Of a DNA stretch of 64,000 bases, positions 50,436 through 62,640 are shown in pieces. Source of the DNA: Vespula vulgaris (lineage: Eukaryota; Arthropoda; Insecta; Hymenoptera; Vespidae); NCBI RefSeq assembly GCF_905475345.1, contig NC_066586.1, positions 9,324,900-9,388,899 of the forward strand, written 5' to 3'. The translations under genes were made by a program, and so were the position numbers. Position 1 is the stretch's first letter. Each line of letters starts with the position of its first letter. A model generated the notes under the pieces. That model saw only the letters and a program-made list of their open reading frames with translations, ran no database searches and was not told the DNA's origin.

Positions 50436-52264
50436 TGTCCTGCATTCCCTTCGAGATATATCGAACTCCAGAAGGCGGGAAGGAATACGATAAGGTCCAC
50501 GTTAATAGAATTAAATGTACATTAAGAAACAAGCAATTAGAAGAGTGTCCTGCATTCCCTTCGAGATATATCGAACTCCAGAAGGCGGAAAGGAATACGA
50601 TAAAGATCTCATTAATAGAAATAAATGTCCATTAAGAAACAAACAATTGGAAGAGTGTCTTGCCTTCCGTTCGAGATATATCGAACTCCAGAAGGCGGAA
50701 AGGAATACGATAAGGTCCTCATTAATAGAATTAAATGTACATTAAGAAACAAACAATTGGAAGAGTGTCTTGCCTTCCGTTCGAGATATATCGAACTCCA
50801 GAAGGCGGAAAGGAATACGATAAGGTCCTCATTAATAGAATTAAATGTACATTAAGAAACAAACAATTGGAAGAGTGTCGTGCCTTCCGTTCGAGATATA
50901 TCGAACTCCAGAAGGCGGAAAGGAATACGATAAGGTCCACGTTAATAGAATTGAGTGTACGTTAAGAAACAAGCAATTAGAAGAGTGTCCTGCCTTCCCT
51001 TCGAGATATATCGAACTCCAGAAGGCGGAAAGGAATACGATAAGGATCTCATTAATAGAAATAAATGTCCATTAAGAAACAAGCAATTAGAAGAGTGTCT
51101 TGCCTACCGTTCGAGATATATCGAACTCCAGAAGGCGGAAAGGAATACGATAAGGTCCACGTTAATAGAATTAAATGTACATTAAGAAACAAGCAATTAG
51201 AAGAGTGTCCTGCATTCCCTTCGAGATATATCGAACTCCAGAAGGCGGAAAGGAATACGATAAGGTCCACGTAAATAGAAATAAACGTACTTTAAGAAAC
51301 ATACAATTGGAAGAGTGTCTTGCGTTCCGTTCGAGATATATCGAACTCCAGAAGGCGGTAAGGAATACGATAAGGTCCACGTTAATAGAATTGAATGTAC
51401 ATTAAGAAACAAGCAATTAGAAGAGTGTCCTGCGTTCCCTTCGAGATATATCGAACTCCAGAAGGCGGAAAGGAATACGATAAGGTCCACGTAAATAGAA
51501 ATAAACGTACATTAAGAAACAAAGAATTGGAAGAGTGTCTTGCGTTCCGTTCGAGATATATCGAACTCCAGAAGGCGGAAAGGAATACGATAAGGTCCTC
51601 ATTAATAGAATTAAATGTACATTAAGAAACAAACAATTGGAAGAGTGTCCTGCCTTCCGTTCGAGATATATCGAACTCCAGAAGGCGGAAAGGAATACGA
51701 TAAGGTCCTCATTAATAGAATTAAATGTACATTAAGAAACAAACAATTGGAAGAGTGTCCTGCCTACCGTTCGAGATATATCGAACTCCAGAAGGCGGAA
51801 AGGAATACGATAAGGTCCACGTTAATAGAATTAAATGTACATTAAGAAACAAGCAATTAGAAGAGTGTCCTGCCCTCCCTTCGAGATATATCGAACTCCA
51901 GAAGGCGGAAAGGAATACGATAAAGATCTCATTAATAGAAATAAATGTCCATTAAGAAACAAACAATTGGAAGAGTGTCTTGCCTTCCGTTCGAGATATA
52001 TCGAACTCCAGAAGGCGGAAAGGAATACGATAAGGTCCTCATTAATAGAATTAAATGTACATTAAGAAACAAACAATTGGAAGAGTGTCTTGCCTTCCGT
52101 TCGAGATATATCGAACTCCAGAAGGCGGAAAGGAATACGATAAGGTCCTCATTAATAGAATTAAATGTACATTAAGAAACAAACAATTGGAAGAGTGTCC
52201 TGCCTTCCGTTCGAGATATATCGAACTCCAGAAGGCGGAAAGGAATACGATAAGGTCCACGTTA

Positions 52265-52629
52265 ATAGAATTGAATGTACATTCAGAAACAAGCAATTAG
52301 AAGAGTGTCCTGCCTTCCCTACGAGATATATCGAACTCCAGAAGGCGGAAAGGAATACGATAAGGATCTCATTAATAGAAATAAATGTCCATTAAGAAAC
52401 AAGCAATTAGAAGATTGTCCTGCCCTCCCTTCGAGATATATCGAACTCCAGAAGGCGGAAAGGAATACGATAGGGTCCACGTTAATAGAATTGAATGTAC
52501 ATTCAGAAACAAGCAATTAGAAGAGTGTCCTGCCTTCCCTACGAGATATATCGAACTCCAGAAGGCGGAAAGGAATACGATAAGGATCTCATTAATAGAA
52601 ATAAATGTCCATTAAGAAACAAGCAATTA
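52265..52629. repeat. 220-bp dimer duplication with acattcagaaac mark
   Basis: The succession aatgtacattcagaaac, gccttccctacgag and a B 5' module starts at 52,265 and again at 52,485. ctacgag is also found singly at 34,730. Confidence 0.8.
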
Positions 52630-52978
52630 GAAGAGTGTCTTGCCTACCGTTCGAGATATATCGAACTCCAGAAGGCGGAAAGGAATACGATAAGGTCCAC
52701 GTTAATAGAATTAAATGTACATTAAGAAACAAGCAATTAGAAGAGTGTCCTGCCCTCCCTTCGAGATATATCGAACTCCAGAAGGCGGAAAGGAATACGA
52801 TAAAGATCTCATTAATAGAAATAAATGTCCATTAAGAAACAAACAATTGGAAGAGTGTCTTGCCTTCCGTTCGAGATATATCGAACTCCAGAAGGCGGAA
52901 AGGAATACGATAAGGTCCTCATTAATAGAATTAAATGTACATTAAGAAACAAACAATTGGAAGAGTGTCTTGCCTTCC

Positions 52979-52996
52979 GTTCGATATATATCGAAC
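52979..52996. other. Perfect 18-bp palindrome version of the dyad core
   Basis: GTTCGATATATATCGAAC differs from the usual core by g to t at monomer position 72, which repairs the single mismatched pair and gives a perfect palindrome. A second monomer at about 55,734 has the same inner change but a different outer base (ctacgatat). Confidence 0.85.
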
Positions 52997-55900
52997 TCCA
53001 GAAGGCGGAAAGGAATACGATAAGGATCTCATTTTATAGAAATAAATGTCCATTAAGAAACAAACAATTGGAAGAGTGTCTTGCGTTCCGTTCGAGATAT
53101 ATCGAACACCAGAAGGCGGTAAGGAATACGATAAGGTCCACGTTAATAGAATTGAATGTACATTAAGAAACAAGCAATTAGAAGAGTGTTCTGCCTTCCC
53201 TTCGAGATATATCGAACTCCAGAAGGCGGAAAGGAATACGATAAGGATCTCATTAATAGAAATAAATGTCCATTAAGAAACAAACAATTGGAAGAGTGTC
53301 TTGCGTTCCGTTCGAGATATATCGAACTCCAGAAGGCGGTAAGGAATACGATAAGGTCCACGTTAATAGAATTGAATGTACATTAAGAAACAAGCAATTA
53401 GAAGAGTGTCCTGCCTTCCCTTCGAGATATATCGAACTCCAGAAGGCGGAAAGGAATACGATAAGGATCTCATTAATAGAAATAAATGTCCATTAAGAAA
53501 CAAACAATTGGAAGAGTGTCCTGCCTTCCCTTCGAGATATATCGAACTCCAGAAGGCGGAAAGGAATACGATAAGGATCTCATTAATAGAAATAAATGTC
53601 CATTAAGAAACAAGCAATTAGAAGATTGTCCTGCCTTCCCTTCGAGATATATCGAACTCCAGAAGGCGGAAAGGAATACGATAAGGATCTTATTTTATAG
53701 AAATAAATGTCCATTAAGAAACAAACAATTGGAAGAGTGTCTTGCCTTCCGTTCGAGATATATCGAACTCCAGAAGGCGGAAAGGAATACGATAAGGTCC
53801 ACGTTAATAGAAATAAACGTACATTAAGAAACATACAATTGGAAGAGTGTCTTGCGTTCCGTTCGAGATATATCGAACTCCAGAAGGCGGAAAGGAATAC
53901 GATAAGGTCCTCATTAATAGAATTAAATGTACATTAAGAAACAAACAATTGGAAGAGTGTCCTGCCTTCCGTTCGAGATATATCGAACTCCAGAAGGCGG
54001 AAAGGAATACGATAAGGTCCACGTTAATAGAATTGAATGAACATTAAGAAACAAGCAATTAGAAGAGTGTCCTGCCTTCCCTTCGAGATATATCGAACTC
54101 CAGAAGGCGGAAAGGAATACGATAAGGATCTCATTAATAGAAATAAATGTCCATTAAGAAACAAGCAATTAGAAGATTGTCCTGCCTTCCCTTCGAGATA
54201 TATCGAACTCCAGAAGGCGGAAAGGAATACGATAAGGATCTCATTAATAGAAATAAATGTCCATTAAGAAACAAGCAATTAGAAGATTGTCCTGCCCTCC
54301 CTTCGAGATATATCGAACTCCAGAAGGCGGAAAGGAATACGATAAAGTCCACGTTAATAGAATTAATTGTACATTAAGAAGCAAGCAATTAGAAGAGTGT
54401 CCTGCCTTCCCTTCGAGATATATCGAACTCCAGAAGGCGGAAAGGAATACGATAAGGATCTCATTAATAGAAATAAATGTCCATTAAGAAACAAGCAATT
54501 AGAAGATTGTCCTGCCTTCCCTTCGAGATATATCGAACTCCAGAAGGCGGAAAGGAATACGATAAGGATCTCATTAATAGAAATAAATGTCCATTAAGAA
54601 ACAAGCAATTAGAAGATTGTCCTGCCTTCCCTTCGAGATATATCGAACTCCAGAAGGCGGGAAGGAGTACGATAAGGTCCACTTTAATAAAATTACATGT
54701 ACATTAAGAAACAAGCAATTGGAAGAGTGTCTTGCCTTCCGTTCGAGATATATCGAACTCCAGAAGGCGGGAAGGAGTACGATAAGGTCCACGTTAATAG
54801 AATTGAATGTACATTAAGAAACATACAATTGGAAGAGTGTCTTGCTTTCCGTTCGAGATATATCGAACTCCAGAAGGCGGAAAAGAATACGATATGGTCC
54901 ACGTTAATAGAATTAAATGTAGATTAAGAAACAAACAATTGGAAGAGTGTCTTGCCGTCCGTTCGAGATATATCGAACTCCAGAAGGCGGAAAGGAATAC
55001 GATAAGGATATCATTATTAGAAATAAATGTCCATTAAGAAACAAGCAATTAGAAGATTGTCCTGCCCTCCCTTCGAGATATATCGAACTCCAGAAGGCGG
55101 AAAGGAATACGATAAGGATCTCATTAATAGAAATAAATGTCCGTTAAGAAACAAACAATTGGAAGAGTGTCTTGCGTTCCGTTCGAGATATATCGAACTC
55201 CAGAAGGCGGAAAAGAATACGATATGGTCCACGTTAATAGAATTAAATGTACATTAAGAAACAAACAATTGGAAGAGTGTCTTGCCTTCCGTACGAGATA
55301 TATCGAACTCCTGAAGGCGGAAAGGAATACGATAAGGATCTCATTAATAGAAAGAAATGTCCATTAAGAAACAAGCAATTAGAAGATTGTCCTGCCGTCC
55401 CTTCGAGATATATCGAACTCCAGAAGGGGGTAAGAAATACGATAAAGTCCACGTTAATAGAATTGAATGTACATTAAGAAACAAGCAATTAGAAGAGTGT
55501 CCTGCCATCCGTTCGAGATATATCGAACTCCAGAAGGCGGGAAGGAGTACGATAAGGTCCACTTTAATAAAATTACATGTACATTAAGAAACAAGCAATT
55601 GGAAGAGTGTCTTGCCTTCCGTTCGAGATATATCGAACTCCAGAAGGCGGGAAGGAGTACGATAAGGTCCACGTTAATAGAATTGAATGTACATTAAGAA
55701 ACAAGCAATTAGAAGAGTGTCCTGCCTTCCCTACGATATATATCGAACTCCAGAAGGCGGAAAGGAATACGATAAGGATCTGATTAATAGAAATAAATGT
55801 CCATTAAGAAACAAACAATTGGAAGAGTGTCTTGCCTACCGTTCGAGATATATCGAACTCCAGAAGGCGGAAAGGAATTCGATAAGGTCCTCATTAATAG

Positions 55901-56828
55901 AAATAAATGTCCATTAAGAAACAAGCAATTAGAAGAGTGTCCTGCCTTCCGTTCGAGATATATCGAACTCCAGAAGGCGGAAAGGAATACGATAAGGTCC
56001 ACGTTAATAGAATTAATTGTACATTAAGAAACAAGCAATTAGAAGAGTGTCCTGCCTTCCCTTCGAGATATATCGAACTCCAGAAGGCGGAAAGGAATAC
56101 GATAAGGATCTCATTAATAGAAATAAATGTCCATTAAGAAACAAACAATTGGAAGAGTGTCTTGCGTTCCGTTCGAGATATATCGAACTCCAGAAGGCGG
56201 AAAGGAATACGATAAGGTCCACGTAAATAGAAATAAACGTACATTAAGAAACATACAATTGGAAGAGTGTCTTGCTTTCCGTTCGAGATATATCGAACTC
56301 CAGAAGGCGGAAAAGAATACGATATGGTCCACGTTAATAGAATTAAATGTACATTAAGAAACAAACAATTGGAAGAGTGTCTTGCCTTCCGTTCGAGATA
56401 TATCGAACTCCAGAAGGCGGAAAGGAATACGATAAGGATCTGATTAATAGAAATAAATGTCCATTAAGAAACAAACAATTGGAAGAGTGTCTTGCGTTCC
56501 GTTCGAGATATATCGAACTCCAGAAGGCGGAAAGGAATACGATAAGGTCCACGTTAATAGAATTAATTGTACATTAAGAAACAAGCAATTAGAAGAGTGT
56601 CCTGCCTTTCCTTCGAGATATATCGAACTCCAGAAGGCGGAAAGGAATACGATAAGGATCTCATTAATAGAAATAAATGTCTATTAAGAAACAAGCAATT
56701 AGAAGATTGTCCTGCCGTCCTTTCGAGATATATCGAATTCCAGAAGGGGGTAAGAAATACGATAAAGTCCACGTTAATAGAATTGAATGTACATTAAGAA
56801 ACAAGCAATTAGAAGAGTGTCCTGCCAT

Positions 56829-58500
56829 CCGTTCGAGATATATCGAACTCCAGAAGGCGGGAAGGAGTACGATAAGGTCCACGTTAATAGAATTAAATGT
56901 TCATTGAGAAGCAAACGATTGGAAGAGTGTCTTGCCTTCCCTTCGAGATATATCGAACTCCAAAAGGCGGAAAGGAATACGATAAAGTCCACGTTAATAG
57001 AATTAAATGTTCATTAAGAAACAAACAATTAGAAGAGTGTCCTGCCTTCCGTTTGAGATATATCGAACTCCAGAAGGCGGGAAGGAGTACGATAAGGTCC
57101 ACGTTAATAGAATTAAATGTTCATTAAGAAACAAACAATTGGAAGAGTGTCTTGCCTTCCCTTCGAGATATATCGAACTCCAAAAGGCGGAAAGGAATAC
57201 GATAAAGTCCACGTTAATAGAATTGAATGGACATTAAGAAACAAGCAATTAGAAGAGTGTCCTGCCATCCGTTCGAGATATATCGAACTCCAGAAGGCGG
57301 GAAGGAGTACGATAAGGTCCACGTTAATAGAATTAAATGTTCATTAAGAAACAAACAATTGGAAGAGTGTCTTGCCTTCCCTTCGAGATATATCGGACTC
57401 CAAAAGGCGGAAAGGAATACGATAAAGTCCACGTTAATAGAATTGAATGTACATTAAGAAACAAGCAATTAGAAGAGTGTCCTGCCATCCGTTCGAGATA
57501 TATCGAACTCCAGAAGGCGGGAAGGAGTACGATAAGGTCCACGTTAATAAAATTACATGTACATTAAGAAACAAGCAATTGGAAGAGTGTCCTGCCTTCC
57601 GTTCGAGATATATCGAACTCCAGAAGGCGGAAAGGAATACGATAAAGTCCACGTTAATAGAATTGAATGTACATTAAGAAACAAGCAATTAGAAGAGTGT
57701 CCTGCCATCCGTTCGAGATATATCGAACTCCAGAAGGCGGGAAGGAGTACGATAAGGTCCACGTTAATAGAATTAAATGTTCATTAGGAAACAAACAATT
57801 GGAAGAGTGTCTTGCCTTCCCTTCGAGATATATCGAACTCCAAAAGGCGGAAAGGAATACGATAAAGTCCACGTTAATAGAATTAAATGTTCATTAAGAA
57901 ACAAACAATTAGAAGAGTGTCCTGCCTTCCGTTTGAGATATATCGAACTCCAGAAGGCGGGAAGGAGTACGATAAGGTCCACGTTAATAGAATTAAATGT
58001 TCATTAAGAAACAAACAATTGGAAGACTGTCTTGCCTTCCCTTCGAGATATATCGAACTCCAGAAGGCGGTAAGGAATACGATAAGGTCCACGTTAATAG
58101 AATTGAATGTACATTAAGAAACAAGGAATTAGAAGAGTGTCCTGCATTCCCTTCGAGATATATCGAACTCCAGAAGGCGGAAAGGAATACGATAAGGATC
58201 TCATTAATAGAAATAAATGTCCATTAAGAAACAAGCAATTAGAAGAGTGTCCTGCATTCCCTTCGAGATATATCGAACTCCAGAAGGCGGAAAGGAATAC
58301 GATAAGGATCTCATTAATAGAAATAAATGTCCATTAAGAAACAAGCAATTAGAAGAGTGTCCTGCATTCCCTTCAAGATATATCGAACTCCAGAAGGCGG
58401 AAAGGAATACGATAAGGATCTCATTAATAGAAATAAATGTCCATTAAGATACAAGCAATTAGAAGAGTGTCCTGCCTCCCGTTCGAGATGTATCGAACTC
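56829..58500. repeat. 38-mer repeat, left block of copy 1
   Basis: Matches 61,009-62,680 at 4,180 bp. I saw no mismatch up to 58,465 in the lines compared. Shared private marks are cattgagaagcaaacgatt (56,902), tatcggactcc (57,391), cattaggaaac (57,782), gaagactgtc (58,023), acaaggaatt (58,120), cttcaagat (58,371) and aagatacaagc (58,446). Confidence 0.9.
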
Positions 58501-61020
58501 TAGAAGGCGGAGAGGAATACGATAAGGTCCACGTTAATAGAATTAAATGTACATTAAGAAACAAGCAATTAGAAGAGTGTCCTGCCTTCCGTTCGAGATA
58601 TATCGAACTCCAAAAGGCGGAAAGGAATACGATAAGGTCCACGTTAATAGAATTGAATGTACATTAAGAAACAAGGAATTAGAAGAGTGTCCTGCATTCC
58701 CTTCGAGATATATCGAACTCCAGAAGGCGGAAAGGAATACGATAAGGATCTCATTAATAGAAATAAATGTCCATTAAGAAACAAACAATTGGAAGAGTGT
58801 CTTGCGTTCCGTTCGAGATATATCGAACTCCAGAAGGGGGTAAGGAATACGAGAAGGTCCACGTTAATAGAATTAAATGTACATTAAGAAACAAGCAATT
58901 AGAAGAGTGTCCTGCCTTCCGTTCGAGATATATCGAACTCCAGAAGGCGGAAAGGAATACGATAAGGTCCACGTTAATAGAATTAAATGTACATTAAGAA
59001 ACAAGCAATTAGAAGAGTGTCCTGCCTCCCGTTCGAGATATATCGAACTCTAGAAGGCGGAGAGGAATACGATAAGGTCCACGTTAATAGAATTAAATGT
59101 ACATTAAGAAACAAACAATTGGAAGAGTGTCCTTCCTCCCGTTCGGGATATATCGAACTCCAGAAGGCGGAATGGAATACGATAAGGTCCACGTTAATAG
59201 AATTAAGTGTACATTAAGAAACATGCAATTAGAAGAGTGTCCTGCCTTCCGTTCGAGATATATCGAACTCTAGAAGGTGGAAAGGAATACGATAAGGTCC
59301 ACGTTAATAGAATTAAATGTACATTAAGAAACATGCAATTAGAAGAGTGTCCTGCCTTCCGTTCGAGATATATCGAACTCCAGAAGGCGGAAAGGAATAC
59401 GATAAGGTCCACGTTAATAGAATTAAATGTACATTAAGAAACAAGCAATTAGAAGAGTGTCCTGCCTTCCGTTCGAGATATATCGAACTCCAGAAGGCGG
59501 AAAGGAATACGATAAGGTCCACGTTAATAGAATTAAATGTACATTAAGAAACAAGCAATTAAAAGAGTGTCCTTCCTCCCGTTCGAGATATATCGAACTC
59601 CAGAAGGCGGAAAGGAATACAATAAGGTCCACGTTAATAGAATTAAATGTACATTAAGAAACAAGCAATTAGAAGAGTGTCCTGCCTCCCGTTCGAGATA
59701 TATCGAACTCCAGAAGGCGGAAAGGAATACAATAAGGTCCACGTTAATAGAATTAAATGTACATTAAGAAACGTGCAATTAGAAGAGTGTCCTGCCTTCC
59801 GTTCGAGATATATCGAACTCTAGAAGGCGGAATGGAATACGATAAGGTCCACGTTAATAGGATTAAATGTACATTAAGAAACGTGCAATTAGAAGAGTGT
59901 CCTGCCTACCGTTCGAGATATATCGAACTCTAGAAGGCGGAATGGAATACGATAAGGTCCACGTTAATAGAATTAAACGTACATTAAGAAACAAGCAATT
60001 AGAAGAGTGTCCTGCCTCCCGTTCGAGATATATCGAACTCCAGAAGGCGGAAAGGAATACAATAAGGTCCACGTTAATAGAATTAAATGTACATTAAGAA
60101 ACGTGCAATTAGAAGAGTGTCCTGCCTTCCGTTCGAGATATATCGAACTCTAGAAGGCGGAAAGGAATACGATAAGGTCCACGTTAATAGAATTAAATGT
60201 ACATTAAGAAACAAGCAATTAGAAGAGTGTCCTGCCTCCCGTTCGAGATATATCGAACTCTAGAAGGCGGAAAGGAATACGATAAGGTCCACGTTAATAG
60301 AATTAAATGTACATTAAGAAACATGCAATTAGAAGAGTGTCCTGCCTTCCGTTCGAGATATATCGAACTCTAGAAGGCGGAGAGGAATACGATAAGGTCC
60401 ACGTTAATAGAATTAAATGTACATTAAGAAACATGCAATTAGAAGAGTGTCCTGCCTCCCGTTCGAGATATATCGAACTCCAGAAGACGGAAAGGAATAC
60501 TATAATGTCCTAGTTAATAGAATTAAATGTACAGTAAGAAACAAGCAATTAGAAGAGTGTCCTGCCTCCCGTTCGAGATATATCGAACTCCAGAAGGCGG
60601 AAAGGAATACGATAAGGTCCACGTTAATAGAATTAAATGTACATTAAGAAACAAGCAATTAGAAGAGTGTCCTGCCTCCCGTTCGAGATATATCGAACTC
60701 CAGAAGGCGGAAAGGAATACAATAAGGTCCACGTTAATAGAATTAAATGTACATTAAGAAACAAGCAATTAGAAGAGTGTCCTGCCTTCCGTTCGAGATA
60801 TATCGAACTCTAGAAGGCGGAAAGGAATACGATAAGGTCCACGTTAATAGAATTAAATGTACATTAAGAAACGTGCAATTAGAAGAGTGTCCTGCCTTCC
60901 GTTCGAGATATATCGAACTCTAGAAGGCGGAGAGGAATACGATAAGGTCCACGTTAATAGAATTAAATGTACATTAAGAAACTAGCAATTAGAAGAGTGT
61001 CCTGCCTCCCGTTCGAGATA
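58466..61020. repeat. Family A domain with one mosaic island
   Basis: A monomers with agagg variants, ccttcctcccg (59,131, 59,571), cgtgcaattag (59,772, 59,881) and catgcaattag. An island at 58,640-58,860 contains acaaggaatt, a B monomer and gggggtaagg; acaaggaatt repeats the rare variant 550 bp upstream. Confidence 0.88.
58706..59710. repeat. 38-mer repeat, right block of copy 1
   Basis: 58,706-59,400 matches 62,776-63,470 at 4,070, and 59,336-59,710 matches 63,626-64,000 at 4,290. The offset change of two monomers is explained by the additional agtctcctgtcttcc and agaagaggg monomers at 63,500-63,600 in the second copy. Confidence 0.87.
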
Positions 61021-62640
61021 TATCGAACTCCAGAAGGCGGGAAGGAGTACGATAAGGTCCACGTTAATAGAATTAAATGTTCATTGAGAAGCAAACGATT
61101 GGAAGAGTGTCTTGCCTTCCCTTCGAGATATATCGAACTCCAAAAGGCGGAAAGGAATACGATAAAGTCCACGTTAATAGAATTAAATGTTCATTAAGAA
61201 ACAAACAATTAGAAGAGTGTCCTGCCTTCCGTTTGAGATATATCGAACTCCAGAAGGCGGGAAGGAGTACGATAAGGTCCACGTTAATAGAATTAAATGT
61301 TCATTAAGAAACAAACAATTGGAAGAGTGTCTTGCCTTCCCTTCGAGATATATCGAACTCCAAAAGGCGGAAAGGAATACGATAAAGTCCACGTTAATAG
61401 AATTGAATGGACATTAAGAAACAAGCAATTAGAAGAGTGTCCTGCCATCCGTTCGAGATATATCGAACTCCAGAAGGCGGGAAGGAGTACGATAAGGTCC
61501 ACGTTAATAGAATTAAATGTTCATTAAGAAACAAACAATTGGAAGAGTGTCTTGCCTTCCCTTCGAGATATATCGGACTCCAAAAGGCGGAAAGGAATAC
61601 GATAAAGTCCACGTTAATAGAATTGAATGTACATTAAGAAACAAGCAATTAGAAGAGTGTCCTGCCATCCGTTCGAGATATATCGAACTCCAGAAGGCGG
61701 GAAGGAGTACGATAAGGTCCACGTTAATAAAATTACATGTACATTAAGAAACAAGCAATTGGAAGAGTGTCCTGCCTTCCGTTCGAGATATATCGAACTC
61801 CAGAAGGCGGAAAGGAATACGATAAAGTCCACGTTAATAGAATTGAATGTACATTAAGAAACAAGCAATTAGAAGAGTGTCCTGCCATCCGTTCGAGATA
61901 TATCGAACTCCAGAAGGCGGGAAGGAGTACGATAAGGTCCACGTTAATAGAATTAAATGTTCATTAGGAAACAAACAATTGGAAGAGTGTCTTGCCTTCC
62001 CTTCGAGATATATCGAACTCCAAAAGGCGGAAAGGAATACGATAAAGTCCACGTTAATAGAATTAAATGTTCATTAAGAAACAAACAATTAGAAGAGTGT
62101 CCTGCCTTCCGTTTGAGATATATCGAACTCCAGAAGGCGGGAAGGAGTACGATAAGGTCCACGTTAATAGAATTAAATGTTCATTAAGAAACAAACAATT
62201 GGAAGACTGTCTTGCCTTCCCTTCGAGATATATCGAACTCCAGAAGGCGGTAAGGAATACGATAAGGTCCACGTTAATAGAATTGAATGTACATTAAGAA
62301 ACAAGGAATTAGAAGAGTGTCCTGCATTCCCTTCGAGATATATCGAACTCCAGAAGGCGGAAAGGAATACGATAAGGATCTCATTAATAGAAATAAATGT
62401 CCATTAAGAAACAAGCAATTAGAAGAGTGTCCTGCATTCCCTTCGAGATATATCGAACTCCAGAAGGCGGAAAGGAATACGATAAGGATCTCATTAATAG
62501 AAATAAATGTCCATTAAGAAACAAGCAATTAGAAGAGTGTCCTGCATTCCCTTCAAGATATATCGAACTCCAGAAGGCGGAAAGGAATACGATAAGGATC
62601 TCATTAATAGAAATAAATGTCCATTAAGATACAAGCAATT
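61021..62640. repeat. A/B mosaic domain, second copy of 56,840-58,460
   Basis: Entered abruptly from A monomers by way of ggcgggaagg-agtacg at 61,031. It contains tttgagat (61,231, 62,111), aatgttcatt monomers, aatggacatt (61,406) and three B modules with gcattccc (62,366-62,600). Confidence 0.88.

Larger units (their letters stand above)
50436..58465. repeat. Large A/B mosaic domain
   Basis: Chimeric monomers predominate, including a ggtcctcatt hybrid 5' end (half A, half B) that is common from 50,711 to 52,920. The triplet taaagatctc (50,601, 51,921, 52,801) marks a block repeated at 1,320 and 880 bp. Two tttta 111-bp monomers lie at 53,023 and 53,684. The right third, from 56,829, belongs to the 38-mer repeat. 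Confidence 0.89.
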
